From NCBI RefSeq assembly GCF_013912375.1, contig NZ_JACETV010000006.1:248001-312000 (forward strand): a DNA stretch of 64,000 nucleotides, written 5' to 3'. The notes below the pieces were generated by a model. That model was not told the DNA's origin and made no database searches. It saw only the letters and a program-made list of their open reading frames with translations. The position numbers and the translations under genes were made by a program. Source of the stretch: Emticicia sp. BO119. GTDB lineage: Bacteria > Bacteroidota > Bacteroidia > Cytophagales > Spirosomataceae. This document shows, in pieces, positions 1 to 8,715 of this stretch. Each line of letters begins with the position of its first letter. The stretch's first letter is position 1.

Positions 1-417
1 CAATTAGAGATGTGGGGATTTTCTACTAATCTCCACTTGGTAGGAGAAGTCTTATTTGCTGCTTCTGAAAGTGGCCACCCTAAAGCGTGTGTATTAACAG
101 ATGTATATCATTTACATAAAGGAGGCTCCAGTTTCAATAGCTTAAAAACCGCAAGTGGCTCATCCATTCAGATGTTCCATATGAATGATTATCCGGGAGT
201 ACCCCCAAGAGAAACCATTAATGACGGTGACCGTATATTACCGGGTGATGGTATTGCCCCAATTACTCAGATATTAAAAGAATTGCACAATAAGAAGACC
301 CCCATTGTATTGTCGCTGGAAATATTTAATAAAGAATACTGGAAAATGGATGCTTTGGTGGCAGCTAAATTGGGTATCGAAAAAATGAAAGCATCTGTAG
401 CTAAAGCTATTGCTTAA
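1..417 (+). CDS. Sugar phosphate isomerase/epimerase, TIM barrel (C-terminal part)
   Basis: The frame is open from the left edge of the window, so the N-terminus lies outside; about 138 residues are visible. They resemble the C-terminal half of the xylose-isomerase-like TIM barrel family (AP endonuclease family 2 fold). Visible family-like features are the strand ending MFHMNDYPG, which supplies His and Asp metal-ligand candidates, the GDGIAPITQILKEL loop and helix, and the late strand VLSLEIFN with a Glu. Such enzymes isomerise or epimerise sugars and sugar acids in the cytoplasm. The next gene, a dehydrogenase, starts 6 bases after the stop, so the two are probably co-transcribed and act on a related sugar or hydroxy acid. 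The exact substrate cannot be read from the sequence. Confidence 0.85.
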   Translation, partial: QLEMWGFSTNLHLVGEVLFAASESGHPKACVLTDVYHLHKGGSSFNSLKTASGSSIQMFHMNDYPGVPPRETINDGDRILPGDGIAPITQILKELHNKKTPIVLSLEIFNKEYWKMDALVAAKLGIEKMKASVAKAIA

Positions 418-423
418 TCAGGT

Positions 424-1458
424 ATGAAAGATTCGCAGTCACTTTTACAGTTCAGCCAGAATATACTACAGAGAGCGGGTTTAGATGAAGATAAAGCTTT
501 TCATACAGCCGATATATTATTAGAAGGAGAACTGTTGGGACATCGCACGCATGGTCTTCAGTTATTGCCTGCTTATGTGGATGAGTTAGAAAAAGATATG
601 ATGACTAAATCGGGCGAAGCTAAATTGCTCAACGATATGGGAGCAGTTTTGGCTTTAGACGGCAACTATCTGCCTGGCCCTTGGTTAGTCAATAAAGCCA
701 TTGAAGAAGCCTGCAAAAGAGCATCACAATACGGAACAGGTATTGTTACCATACAAAAATCTCACCATATTGCCTGTCTGGCTGCTTATTTAGAGAAAGT
801 AGCCCGACAAGGATTTATGATTTTACTGGCCTGCTCAGACCCAAGAAACAAAACAGTTGCACCCTTCGGTGGGCTCACCCCTACTTATAGCCCGGATCCT
901 CTCGCAGTAGGCATCCCGACAGACACAGACCCTATCATGATTGATGTAAGTATGTCTGCTACTTCTAATGGTCTGGTAGCTCGTTCGCATCGTCATGAGG
1001 AGAAACTCCCTCATAACTGGCTCTTAGATAATCAGGGGAATATAAGTAATAACCCTTCCGTTTTTTTTGACACCCCCCCAGGATCAATACTTCCTCTGGG
1101 TGGTTTAGATAGCGGTTACAAAGGTTTTGGTTTAGGTTTGATGGTAGAGGCGCTTACAAGTGCCCTGGGTGGGCATGGCAGGTCTGATATACCGACATTG
1201 TGGGGTGCTTCAGTATATTTACAGGTTATCAGTCCACTGGGGTTTTCAGGAGAAGAAGCATTTAAAAGAGAAACTGAATATTTAAAAAACCAATGTCTCA
1301 ATTCAGAACCTGTTAACCCTGAAAAACCAGTAAGAATGCCCGGTGCAAGGGGTTTGGAATTAAAGCAAAAACAATTGATAAAAGGTCTTGACTTACTTCC
1401 AGAAACCGAAGAATCTTTGCGTCAATTAGGTAAGAAATACGGGCTTAATTTCGATTAA
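424..1458 (+). CDS. Ldh family (malate/L-lactate-type, Ldh2) NAD(P)-dependent oxidoreductase
   Basis: 344 residues, the usual length for the Ldh2/YlbC-type dehydrogenase family, which oxidises 2-hydroxy acids such as malate, L-lactate, ureidoglycolate or 2,3-diketogulonate with NAD(P). Visible family features are the helical N-terminus with LLEGELLGHRTHGLQLLP, the active-site region KSHHIACLAAYLEKVARQG, the nucleotide-binding segment PDPLAVGIPTDTDP, and the late glycine-rich motif KGFGLGLMVEALTSALGGHG. It follows the TIM-barrel gene by 6 bases, which suggests one operon for catabolism of a sugar acid. The substrate is unknown. The ATG at 424 is the natural start given the close spacing. Confidence 0.88.
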   Translation: MKDSQSLLQFSQNILQRAGLDEDKAFHTADILLEGELLGHRTHGLQLLPAYVDELEKDMMTKSGEAKLLNDMGAVLALDGNYLPGPWLVNKAIEEACKRASQYGTGIVTIQKSHHIACLAAYLEKVARQGFMILLACSDPRNKTVAPFGGLTPTYSPDPLAVGIPTDTDPIMIDVSMSATSNGLVARSHRHEEKLPHNWLLDNQGNISNNPSVFFDTPPGSILPLGGLDSGYKGFGLGLMVEALTSALGGHGRSDIPTLWGASVYLQVISPLGFSGEEAFKRETEYLKNQCLNSEPVNPEKPVRMPGARGLELKQKQLIKGLDLLPETEESLRQLGKKYGLNFD

Positions 1459-1626
1459 TATCATCACAATCGGGAATTTGTTCCACAAAAAACCCGAAAA
1501 AAAATCAATTTCAATTTATGATATACAATTTGTGGAGGTAATACCCCATTAATAGAAAAAAGCTTATAGGTCTGATTTTTTCTGTCGTATATACATGATA
1601 TTATAAACCACAAAATTGATTAAAAT

Positions 1627-1746
1627 ATGAACAATTTACTGCGAGGATTATTGGCCGGTTATGGCGCAAAGAAATTAGGAGGCGGTTGCTTTGGCACCAT
1701 TATCGTTTTCATTATTTTATGGGTCATTTTAGGGCAATGCAGCTAA
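1627..1746 (+). CDS. Small membrane protein (39 aa)
   Basis: A short frame reads MNNLLRGLLAGYGAKKLGG, then a hydrophobic stretch of about 18 residues (FGTIIVFIILWVILG), and ends in QCS. The design is a small amphipathic or glycine-rich head plus one membrane segment. It stands alone, is followed within 25 bases by a good terminator at 1769-1807, and its leader plus first codons recur in decayed form at 3198-3246. Those three points argue that it is a real gene. I believe similar small glycine-rich one-pass proteins occur in other Bacteroidota, but no function is known to me. A role in the inner membrane is inferred only from hydropathy. Confidence 0.6.
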   Translation: MNNLLRGLLAGYGAKKLGGGCFGTIIVFIILWVILGQCS

Positions 1747-1768
1747 AATAATTCCTATGCATTCATAT

Positions 1769-1807
1769 AAGGTCCAGTTCTACTCCTGTTAGAACTGACC
1801 TTTTTTT
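1769..1807 (+). terminator. Rho-independent terminator of the small membrane protein gene
   Basis: Inverted repeat AAGGTCcAGTTCT / AGAACTGACCTT with one bulged base and a short loop, followed on the plus strand by seven T. It lies 22 bases after the stop of the 39-codon gene. Confidence 0.8.
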
Positions 1808-1823
1808 GTTAAAGAATTTGCTG

Positions 1824-2474
1824 TTAATGAATATAAGCCACTCCGTCATAAACCAATAACCGTAGCAAGTCCGAGTCTCTCAAATGCCAGCTTCCCCACG
1901 CAATAGGCGAATCTCCGTTAGTATCCTTTACGGTTATATCTGCACCTGCATTAATAAGCATTTTTACAATATCAAGATTAGCGTAGGCTGCTGCCCTATG
2001 CAAAGGAGTTTCCCCTCTAAGGCGCACATCTCGCATAAAGCAGAGGCCATCTTCGCTTCCTGCTATGGTTCTTTTATTGACATCTGTTCCAGCAGCTATC
2101 AATAGTCTTACAATTTCAGTTCTTTCCTCCATTTCACTTGTTTTGCAGATCGTATAATGCAGGGCGTTTTCGCCTGTATTGGCAAAAGCAAAATCCGCTT
2201 TTTCTCCTTTTTCCAATAACCATTTTACTGACTCAATTTTCCCATTAAAAGCGGCATTACATAGAAGATTAGTCTGCTCGAATGTAATATCCGCTCCTAA
2301 ACTGTAAAATAAATCCAATGCCTCTATGTTGCCCTCCCATGCAGCCGAAAAGACCGCAGTGGTACCCCATTGATTCTTAAAATTTATATCTGCACCCTCT
2401 GACACTAACTTTTCAACGGTAGCTAAATCACCATTTAAAGCTGCGTCGAGCATTTTTCCATCTAAATTTCCCAT
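1824..2474 (-). CDS. Ankyrin repeat protein
   Basis: 216 residues made almost wholly of ankyrin repeats: successive units with the ATVEKLVSEGADIN, IEALDLFYSLGADI, ESVKWLLEKGEKADF, EIVRLLIAAGTDVN and DIVKMLINAGADI pattern, plus TPLHRAAAYANL. No signal peptide or membrane segment is visible, so it is probably cytoplasmic. Ankyrin proteins bind other proteins; the partner here is unknown. It runs the same way as the secreted FISUMP-domain gene upstream of it, about 60 bases apart, but nothing shows a functional link. The start at MGNLDGKMLDAAL fits a capping repeat. Confidence 0.9.
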   Translation of the reverse strand: MGNLDGKMLDAALNGDLATVEKLVSEGADINFKNQWGTTAVFSAAWEGNIEALDLFYSLGADITFEQTNLLCNAAFNGKIESVKWLLEKGEKADFAFANTGENALHYTICKTSEMEERTEIVRLLIAAGTDVNKRTIAGSEDGLCFMRDVRLRGETPLHRAAAYANLDIVKMLINAGADITVKDTNGDSPIAWGSWHLRDSDLLRLLVYDGVAYIH

Positions 2475-2536
2475 CGTATTTCTAATAGATTTTTTGATCT
2501 TTTACTTTAATAGAATTGAGAGAATGCTATTATTAC

Positions 2537-3106
2537 CTACCATTGAGCTTTCTTGACACATCTCACTGAAATCGCCCCGATTTTTTTCATATCAGGTTGT
2601 AAAAAAAGTACTTTTCTACCATTAGCAAAATTAAGGAAGCTGGCATTGTCACTATTAAATTCTGTCAAAGTCCAGTAAAAGCCGTGACCCTCTATTCTGC
2701 TATAAGTTACGTCAATATTTCTATTGCCTGCGAGCGTCATTCCAAAGTTTGGTTTTTGTTTCCTTAATAGTTTTTCAAAGGACTCTTTTCCTGTACTTGC
2801 GGATTCCTTAAATTCGCCATTATAGTGATTCAATAAAATGTGCCATTCATCAGTTAATGGTAAATGCCAGCCTTCGCCTAATGAAACACACACACTTTGC
2901 GCAGCTTTATAGGGATAAAGTCTGCCATATTTTTGATAATAAATCGAAGAGTCATTGTAGCAATAAGAACCCGGAATATCCGCGTTCAGGTTTTTTATTG
3001 TCCACCTATTATTATGAGACATTTTTTCAAATAGCTGCGCTTCACTTTGATTAGGTATAGCTAAAAAGATAACTACAAAAAACAAGAAATAAATGCACTT
3101 TTTCAT
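2537..3106 (-). CDS. Secreted FISUMP-domain protein
   Basis: 189 residues with a clear Sec signal peptide (hydrophobic FLFFVVIFLAIP, cleavage near SEAQ). The mature part matches the Fibrobacter succinogenes major paralogous (FISUMP) domain: WTIKNLNADIPGSYCYNDS near the start, YGRLYPYKAA, the GEGWHLPLTDEWHILL block, a GFYWTLTE segment (the usual F/W-W-S/T-x-T-E motif) and the terminal ISVRCVK. These domains occur on surface or secreted proteins of Bacteroidota and Fibrobacteres and have no established activity. There is no lipobox or sorting domain, so it is probably periplasmic or secreted. It is a single-domain member, and its own promoter should lie in 3107-3200. Confidence 0.82.
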   Translation of the reverse strand: MKKCIYFLFFVVIFLAIPNQSEAQLFEKMSHNNRWTIKNLNADIPGSYCYNDSSIYYQKYGRLYPYKAAQSVCVSLGEGWHLPLTDEWHILLNHYNGEFKESASTGKESFEKLLRKQKPNFGMTLAGNRNIDVTYSRIEGHGFYWTLTEFNSDNASFLNFANGRKVLFLQPDMKKIGAISVRCVKKAQW

Positions 3107-3424
3107 TTTATAAAATTAGCATAATTATCACTCAGAAGCTATCCAGAATAAAACTATAATATACCCTCTGAAATACTTAAAAACGAACTGGATAGTACTA
3201 CAAAATTGATTAAGATATGAATAATTTGTGCTTAAGGTTGTTTTAGCCATATAAGTTATTTTATTGAAATGAAATCTATAGACAAACCATTTCTTATCTA
3301 AATCCGTTATTCTATTACGAGTATTTTTAAATTTTATCTTGTGAATGACAAACTTCTGACAGGGTATTGATACCTGTGGCAGATTTCTAATCTTAAACTA
3401 AAGAAAATTAGCAGCAAACGCATT
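3107..3424. other. Intergenic region with a decayed gene copy
   Basis: About 320 bases between divergent genes. It must hold the promoters of both the FISUMP-domain gene (minus) and the ATPase gene (plus). The only recognisable content is a degenerate copy of the start of the 39-codon gene at 3198-3246, annotated separately, and a short inverted repeat GGTAT-TG-ATACC near 3362-3375. Confidence 0.6.
3198..3246 (+). pseudogene. Relic of the 39-aa small membrane protein gene
   Basis: Positions 3198-3227 match 1608-1637 at 27 of 30 bases by eye, covering the leader CAAAATTGATTAA and the first codons ATGAATAATTT. Frame is then lost and a TAG closes it after nine codons (MNNLCLRLF). No convincing match continues beyond about 3246. 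It looks like the remnant of a local duplication of the gene at 1627-1746. Confidence 0.6.
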
Positions 3425-4945
3425 ATGGGATTCGACAAAAACTTATTAAAGATCAAAACCCTGGGTGAACTGAAAGTCAGTAATTATAACCCGAAATCTA
3501 TTAAACAAGAACTTCGCGACAACTTAATAGAGAAACTTAAAAATAAAGAAGTAGTATTTCCGGGCATTTGGGGCTACGAAGACACTGTGATTCCCGAAGT
3601 GGAAAAAGCGATTTTGTCTATGCACCACATCAATCTGTTAGGGCTTCGTGGACAAGCCAAAACACGTATAGCCCGTCTGATGGTAAATCTATTAGATGAA
3701 TACGTGGCTGTGGTTGAAGGCTCTGAATTGAATGATGATCCATTAGAACCACTCTCACGTTTTGCGAAAGATATGATTGCAGAAAAGGGCGATAACACCC
3801 CTGTTAGCTGGTTACCACGTTCAGAACGCTACAACGAGAAATTAGCTACCCCTGATGTATCCATTGCCGATTTAATTGGGGATGTTGATCCGATTAAAGC
3901 AGCTACTTTAAAACTTCCGTATTCTGACGAACGTGTTATTCACTTTGGTATGATTCCACGCTCGCACCGTTGTATTTTTGTTATTAACGAATTACCCGAT
4001 TTACAGGCACGCATTCAGGTTTCTCTATTCAATATTCTGCAAGAGGGCGATATTCAGATTCGTGGATTTAAATTGAGAATCCCATTGGATATTCAATTTG
4101 TATTTACAGCTAACCCGGAAGATTATACTAATCGTGGTAGTATTGTTACACCTCTGAAAGACCGTATTGATAGCCAGATTGTGACACACTATCCTAAATC
4201 AATTGAGACAGGACGTAGAATTACCGAACAGGAAGCTATCATTAAAACTGAGCAAAAGAAAATTGCTGTCAACGACATACTGAAAGACATGATTGAGCAA
4301 ATCGCCGTAGAAGCCCGCCAAAGTGAATACGTAGATGCCAAAAGTGGGGTTTCGGCTCGTATGACAATTTCGGCTTACGAAAATCTCCTGAGTTCAGCAG
4401 AAAGACGTTCATTGATTAATGGTGAGAAAAATGTAAATGCGCGTGTATCTGATATTTATGGGGCGATAGCAGCCATTAATGGTAAAATTGAGCTGGTATA
4501 TGAGGGAGAAGTTGAAGGCCCGGTTTATGTAGCGCAGAGCTTGATTGGCAAAGCGATGCGCACAGAGTTTTTAAAGTATTTCCCGAACCCAGAAACATTA
4601 AAGAAAAAGAAATCGGGTAAAAATCCTTTCCAGCAGGTATCAACCTGGTTTGGGGAGGGCAATGTGATTGATTTCCTAAATGACCTTACTGACCGTGAAT
4701 ATAAAGCAAGATTGAAAACCATTGACGGTTTAGATGAATTAGTAGAAAACTTCCATCCAAGACTGAACGAAAATGATAAACTTTTCATGATGGAATTTGC
4801 CTTGCATGGCTTAGCGGAATATTCATTAATCAGCAAACAGGCTTTGGACACAGGCTTGCAATTCAAAGACCTGTTAGATAGTATGTTTGACCCGAATAAG
4901 ATGAAATTTGATGATGAGGATGAAGATGATTTTAAGCGGTTTTGA
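3425..4945 (+). CDS. Magnesium chelatase subunit I-like AAA+ ATPase
   Basis: 506 residues, probably cytoplasmic. A nucleotide-binding loop LLGLRGQAKTR at about residues 71-81 is a variant Walker A (GxxGxxKT). The Walker B strand reads CIFVINELPDL, with Asn where most family members have Asp. ETGRR and sensor-type FTANPEDYTNRG motifs follow, and PSI and helical lid regions typical of BchI/ChlI relatives come next. The tail is strongly acidic (DDEDEDDFKRF). Relatives usually work with a von Willebrand factor A partner as chaperone-like or metal-insertion motors. No such partner lies beside it: the next gene is valS on the other strand. The family call is firm; the role is unknown. A strong hairpin terminator follows. 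Confidence 0.88.
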   Translation: MGFDKNLLKIKTLGELKVSNYNPKSIKQELRDNLIEKLKNKEVVFPGIWGYEDTVIPEVEKAILSMHHINLLGLRGQAKTRIARLMVNLLDEYVAVVEGSELNDDPLEPLSRFAKDMIAEKGDNTPVSWLPRSERYNEKLATPDVSIADLIGDVDPIKAATLKLPYSDERVIHFGMIPRSHRCIFVINELPDLQARIQVSLFNILQEGDIQIRGFKLRIPLDIQFVFTANPEDYTNRGSIVTPLKDRIDSQIVTHYPKSIETGRRITEQEAIIKTEQKKIAVNDILKDMIEQIAVEARQSEYVDAKSGVSARMTISAYENLLSSAERRSLINGEKNVNARVSDIYGAIAAINGKIELVYEGEVEGPVYVAQSLIGKAMRTEFLKYFPNPETLKKKKSGKNPFQQVSTWFGEGNVIDFLNDLTDREYKARLKTIDGLDELVENFHPRLNENDKLFMMEFALHGLAEYSLISKQALDTGLQFKDLLDSMFDPNKMKFDDEDEDDFKRF

Positions 4946-4955
4946 TAATTAATCC

Positions 4956-4997
4956 ATAAATAAAACAGGCTCATGAATATGAGCCTGTTTTATTTAT
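4956..4997. terminator. Bidirectional terminator between the ATPase gene and valS
   Basis: Perfect 19-bp stem ATAAATAAAACAGGCTCAT with a GAAT loop. A/T-rich flanks give a U-tract on both strands. It lies between two convergent genes and serves both. Confidence 0.92.
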
Positions 4998-5012
4998 AAT
5001 TCTGCTTTAAAA

Positions 5013-7643
5013 TTACCCCAACTTTGCTAAAGCCTCTTCCAAAGCTTTGATTTTAGCTTCTGCATCGGCTAATTTCTGGCGCTCCTTTTCTATAATTTCA
5101 GGCTTGGCGTTTTGTACAAAACGCTCATTGCTCAATTTTGCCTCCGTTGATTTTTTGAAACCTAGTGTATAGTCCAGTTCTTTAGTAAGATTGGCTTTTT
5201 CGGTTTCTATATCAATATTAGACCCTAAATCAATTGTAAACTCATCACCTTTAATGACAAAACTGATACCTTCGGCTTTATCCTCTACGTATTGTATGCC
5301 TGAGATATTTGCCAATTTCTGAATCAATCCTGCCAGTGCCTCATAACGTGTTTTATTATTTGTTTTAATGGCTAAAGGCAAGGCTTCTTTAGGTGAAATC
5401 TGTTTGGCATTGCGAGTATTACGAACGTTTGATATGATTTCAGATAAAATCTCAAAATCACCTAAAATTTCCTCCTCAATTGCTCCTACCGTTGGGAATG
5501 GCGCAATACATATTGAATCGTTAGCTTCTCTTGTTTTGATATTCTGCCAGATTTCTTCTGTAATAAATGGCATCCAAGGATGAGCCAATCGCATTAACGC
5601 ATCAAATATTTCAAGCGTAGCCTCGTATGTTTGCTTATCCATAGGTAAACTTTTCCCATCTACATAGGCAGGCTTAATCATTTCAAGATATTGCGCGCAG
5701 AAATCATCCCAGATAAGGTTATAGGTACTCATTAGCGCATCTGACATTCTGAATTTACTGTAATGGTCAAGCGTTTCAGCTAATAATTTATTAAATTTTG
5801 ACTGAAACCATTGAATCGCCTTAGCAGAAGCCGGGCTCTGAGTCTCAGTTTCTGAAACCTCCCATCCTTCTACTAATCTGAAAGCATTCCAGATTTTATT
5901 ATTAAAGTTTCTGCCTTGTTCAATCAACTTTTCATCATATAATAAATCGTTTCCGGCAGGTGAACTGAATAACATACCCGTACGAACACTATCAGCGCCA
6001 TATTGCTCAATTAAAACTAACGGGTCTGGAGAATTACCTAGAGATTTTGACATCTTACGGCCTTGTTTATCTCTTACAATACCGGTCAGATACACATTTT
6101 TGAACGGATAAGTGCCTTTATACTCATATCCGGCAATAATCATGCGTGCTACCCAGAAGAACAAAATTTCAGGAGCTGTCACCAGGTCATTAGTCGGATA
6201 GTAATATTTAATATCCTCATTATCAGGATTTTTGAACTCATCAAAAACCGACATAGGCCATAGCCAAGAACTAAACCATGTATCTAATACGTCTTCATCT
6301 TGCGTTAAATCATGCTCACTTAGCGCAAAGAGCTGGTATTTATTGCGGGCAATTTTTAATGCTTCTTTTTTATTGACTGCTACAATGCAGGTACCATCTG
6401 GCATATAGTAAGCCGGAATACGATGTCCCCACCAAAGCTGGCGGCTGATATTCCAGTCTCTTACGTTCTCCATCCAATACTTGTAGGTATTTTTGAATTT
6501 TGGCGGAATAAACTGAATGGTATCGTCCATTACGTTTTTCAAAGCAGGTTCTGATAAATCTTTCATTTTCAAAAACCACTGCAAAGACACTTTTGGCTCA
6601 ATTACCGCACCCGTACGCTCTGATGTACCAACGTTTGATTTATAGTCTTCTACCTTTACCAGATTGCCCGATTCTTCAAGCATTTTGATAATTTTCTTAC
6701 GTGCTACGAATCGGTCTTCTCCTACCAGAATCCGGGCTTTTTCATTCAGTTTGCCCTCGTCTGTCAGAATATCAATCACGGCTAAGCCATGTTTTTGACC
6801 CAAAGCATAGTCGTTCTGGTCATGCGCAGGTGTTACTTTCAAGGCACCTGTACCAAAATCTACCGTTACATAATCATCGGCAATAATCTTTACTTCACGG
6901 TTGATAAGCGGGATTCTAACTGTCTTACCAATTAAATCCTGATAACGCTCATCAGTTGGGTTTACACAAATCGCCGAGTCAGCCATGATGGTTTCGGGGC
7001 GAACGGTTGCAATCGTTACGCTTCCTTCATCTCCATCATAACGGATATATACCAGTTTCTGCTGAATATCTTTCATGATAACTTCCTCATCCGAAACCGT
7101 AGTTTTGGCCTGAGGGTCCCAGTTTACCATTCTGTATCCACGGTAAATCTCACCTTTATTATATAAATCAACAAAAACCTCAATTACGGCATCATATAAA
7201 TTAGGCTCCATCGTAAAACGCGTACGATCCCAATCGCAGGATGCACCTAATTTACGTAACTGTTGCAAGATGATTCCGCCATATTTCTCTGTCCATTCCC
7301 AACAATATTTCAAAAATTCTTCACGAGAAAGGTCACTTTTATTGATTCCTTTTTCTTTCAGCATAGCAACCACCTTGGCCTCCGTAGCAATAGAAGCATG
7401 GTCAGTACCTGGCACCCACAACGCCTCTTTTCCTTCCATTCTGGCCTTACGGGTCAATACGTCTTGTATAGTATTGTTCAGCATATGTCCCATATGTAAG
7501 ACGCCTGTGACGTTAGGCGGTGGAATCACGATGCAATATGGCTCTTTGTCAGGATTCGGTGTCGACTTAAAGTACTTGTTATCAGTCCAATACTGATACC
7601 ACTTGTCTTCGATTTCTTTCGGATTGTAGTTCTTGCTTATCAT
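5013..7643 (-). CDS. valS: Valine--tRNA ligase
   Basis: 876 residues, the full length of a bacterial valyl-tRNA synthetase. This class I enzyme charges tRNA-Val in the cytoplasm and edits mischarged threonine. The HIGH signature is HMGH at residues 50-53 within PPPNVTGVLHMGHML. The KMSKS signature appears as GRKMSKSLGNSPDP. The CP1 editing domain contains TVRPETIMAD and GTGALKVTPAHDQNDY. The WWGHRIPAYY region and the anticodon-binding domain follow, and the protein ends in the ValS-specific coiled coil (about the last 65 residues, rich in Lys, Glu and Ala). The gene is monocistronic: terminator 4956-4997 closes it, and it has its own upstream region at 7644-7785. Confidence 0.98.
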   Translation of the reverse strand: MISKNYNPKEIEDKWYQYWTDNKYFKSTPNPDKEPYCIVIPPPNVTGVLHMGHMLNNTIQDVLTRKARMEGKEALWVPGTDHASIATEAKVVAMLKEKGINKSDLSREEFLKYCWEWTEKYGGIILQQLRKLGASCDWDRTRFTMEPNLYDAVIEVFVDLYNKGEIYRGYRMVNWDPQAKTTVSDEEVIMKDIQQKLVYIRYDGDEGSVTIATVRPETIMADSAICVNPTDERYQDLIGKTVRIPLINREVKIIADDYVTVDFGTGALKVTPAHDQNDYALGQKHGLAVIDILTDEGKLNEKARILVGEDRFVARKKIIKMLEESGNLVKVEDYKSNVGTSERTGAVIEPKVSLQWFLKMKDLSEPALKNVMDDTIQFIPPKFKNTYKYWMENVRDWNISRQLWWGHRIPAYYMPDGTCIVAVNKKEALKIARNKYQLFALSEHDLTQDEDVLDTWFSSWLWPMSVFDEFKNPDNEDIKYYYPTNDLVTAPEILFFWVARMIIAGYEYKGTYPFKNVYLTGIVRDKQGRKMSKSLGNSPDPLVLIEQYGADSVRTGMLFSSPAGNDLLYDEKLIEQGRNFNNKIWNAFRLVEGWEVSETETQSPASAKAIQWFQSKFNKLLAETLDHYSKFRMSDALMSTYNLIWDDFCAQYLEMIKPAYVDGKSLPMDKQTYEATLEIFDALMRLAHPWMPFITEEIWQNIKTREANDSICIAPFPTVGAIEEEILGDFEILSEIISNVRNTRNAKQISPKEALPLAIKTNNKTRYEALAGLIQKLANISGIQYVEDKAEGISFVIKGDEFTIDLGSNIDIETEKANLTKELDYTLGFKKSTEAKLSNERFVQNAKPEIIEKERQKLADAEAKIKALEEALAKLG

Positions 7644-7784
7644 ACTTATCTGGTGTTCGTAGTGAACGAACTTAGTTTGTGTATTTCACGATAGTTGTAC
7701 GACTATCTCAGTTTCCTCTCTTTCATTGCTAAAAGGAGTGCAAAATTACGTTTTTTTTGCCGAATTTGTGCTTGGTACGTATAT

Positions 7785-7821
7785 AAAAAACCTGCAAATC
7801 TGTTAGCCAGACCTGCAGGTT
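7785..7821 (-). terminator. Terminator of the head-GIN lipoprotein gene
   Basis: Inverted repeat AACCTGCA / TGCAGGTT with a loop of 17 bases. On the minus strand it is followed by a run of T. It lies about 30 bases beyond the stop of the gene at 7853-8569. Confidence 0.75.
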
Positions 7822-7852
7822 GAGTCAGGGTTGAATATTTAAAATCTATTGT

Positions 7853-8569
7853 TTAGTTGGCATCAATAATTCTGCCTGAGCCTGAAATTTTACGGCTGAT
7901 TCTTGGATCGCCTTTAAACCAAACTGTTCCGCTACCTGTAATATATACATCAAGATTATAATAAGCTGTAGTTTCGCAACGGCCAGAACCATCGATATCG
8001 ACATCAGAATTATCGACATGCAGGCCAAAAGATTCAATTTTCCCACTTCCGGTCATGGTATAGACGGCATTTTTTGCATCTCCCTCCATGTAAATCAAGC
8101 CTGAGCCACTTATTTGTGCATTCACATCATTTTTCATATCTAAAGCAGCATCAATCAAGCCACTACCTGATAATCGCAAATCAATGCTTTTACCATAGAT
8201 TTTGTTATCGCTGATTATCCTTCCACTGCTTGCGACATCAATACTATAAATATCAGGGGTCTGAATCCAGATTTTGATTTTTTTATTGGTATAAAAACCT
8301 CCGTTCGCATCCAGAATTAATGTATTACCACTGATACGGGTGATAATACGAGGAATAATATTACCCTCTGCTTCTATCTGAATATCTCTGGCAGGACCCT
8401 GGGTAAGGATTACCTCAGCACCAAAATCCAGTTCAATGCGATTGAAATAGCCTGCACGACGGTATTCGGTTTCTATGATGCCATTTCCTGTTTCTTCATA
8501 AATATTACAAGATAATAATCCTACCACTCCCAACAGGATTATGCTAACAAAGATTAGTGTACGTTTCAT
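7853..8569 (-). CDS. Head-GIN domain (DUF2807) lipoprotein
   Basis: 238 residues. The N-terminus is a lipoprotein signal with a hydrophobic core and the lipobox LLSC at about residues 18-21. The rest is the head-GIN domain (DUF2807, putative autotransporter-adhesin-like). It starts with the family-typical FNRIELDFGAEVILTQG and continues as a right-handed beta-helix built from short units ending in the SGSG motif (LRLSGSGLID, AQISGSGLIY, YTMTGSGKIE, VDIDGSGRCE, VYITGSGTVWF, RKISGSGRI). It is expected to be anchored in the periplasm or outer membrane. Its function is unestablished; adhesion or polysaccharide binding has been suggested for the fold. Its leader is divergent from the ROK gene. Confidence 0.88.
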   Translation of the reverse strand: MKRTLIFVSIILLGVVGLLSCNIYEETGNGIIETEYRRAGYFNRIELDFGAEVILTQGPARDIQIEAEGNIIPRIITRISGNTLILDANGGFYTNKKIKIWIQTPDIYSIDVASSGRIISDNKIYGKSIDLRLSGSGLIDAALDMKNDVNAQISGSGLIYMEGDAKNAVYTMTGSGKIESFGLHVDNSDVDIDGSGRCETTAYYNLDVYITGSGTVWFKGDPRISRKISGSGRIIDAN

Positions 8570-8602
8570 TTTAGTTGCGATTTTAGCTTTTTCTAAGTTT
8601 TT

Positions 8603-8634
8603 TTTGTCTTTAACTATTAGATGCTATATGTTTG
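8603..8634 (+). promoter_or_regulatory. Bacteroidota-type promoter of the ROK kinase gene
   Basis: TTTG at 8603-8606, a 20-base spacer, then TATGTTTG at 8627-8634. This matches the Bacteroidota -33 TTTG / -7 TAnnTTTG consensus exactly. It leaves a leader of about 75 bases before the ATG at 8716. Confidence 0.65.
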
Positions 8635-8715
8635 CATAAAGTTGTCTGGTAAAGTGTTAATGACTTGTTAAAGACAATTCAGTGATGTTTTTCCCTTATC
8701 TAAGCAATATAAAAA

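Noticed and set aside
1469-1503. Possible terminator TCGGG...CCCGA after the Ldh2 gene
   Set aside because: Only a 5-bp stem with a long loop, and it is followed by A and not T on the coding strand.
4525-4974. 149-codon minus-strand frame opposite the end of the chelatase-like ATPase gene
   Set aside because: Serine-rich composition is the antisense image of the acidic tail; it also crosses the bidirectional terminator.
5368-7596. Several open frames on the plus strand opposite valS
   Set aside because: They are antisense to a complete valS with all motifs, have no family resemblance and arise from codon bias of the true gene.
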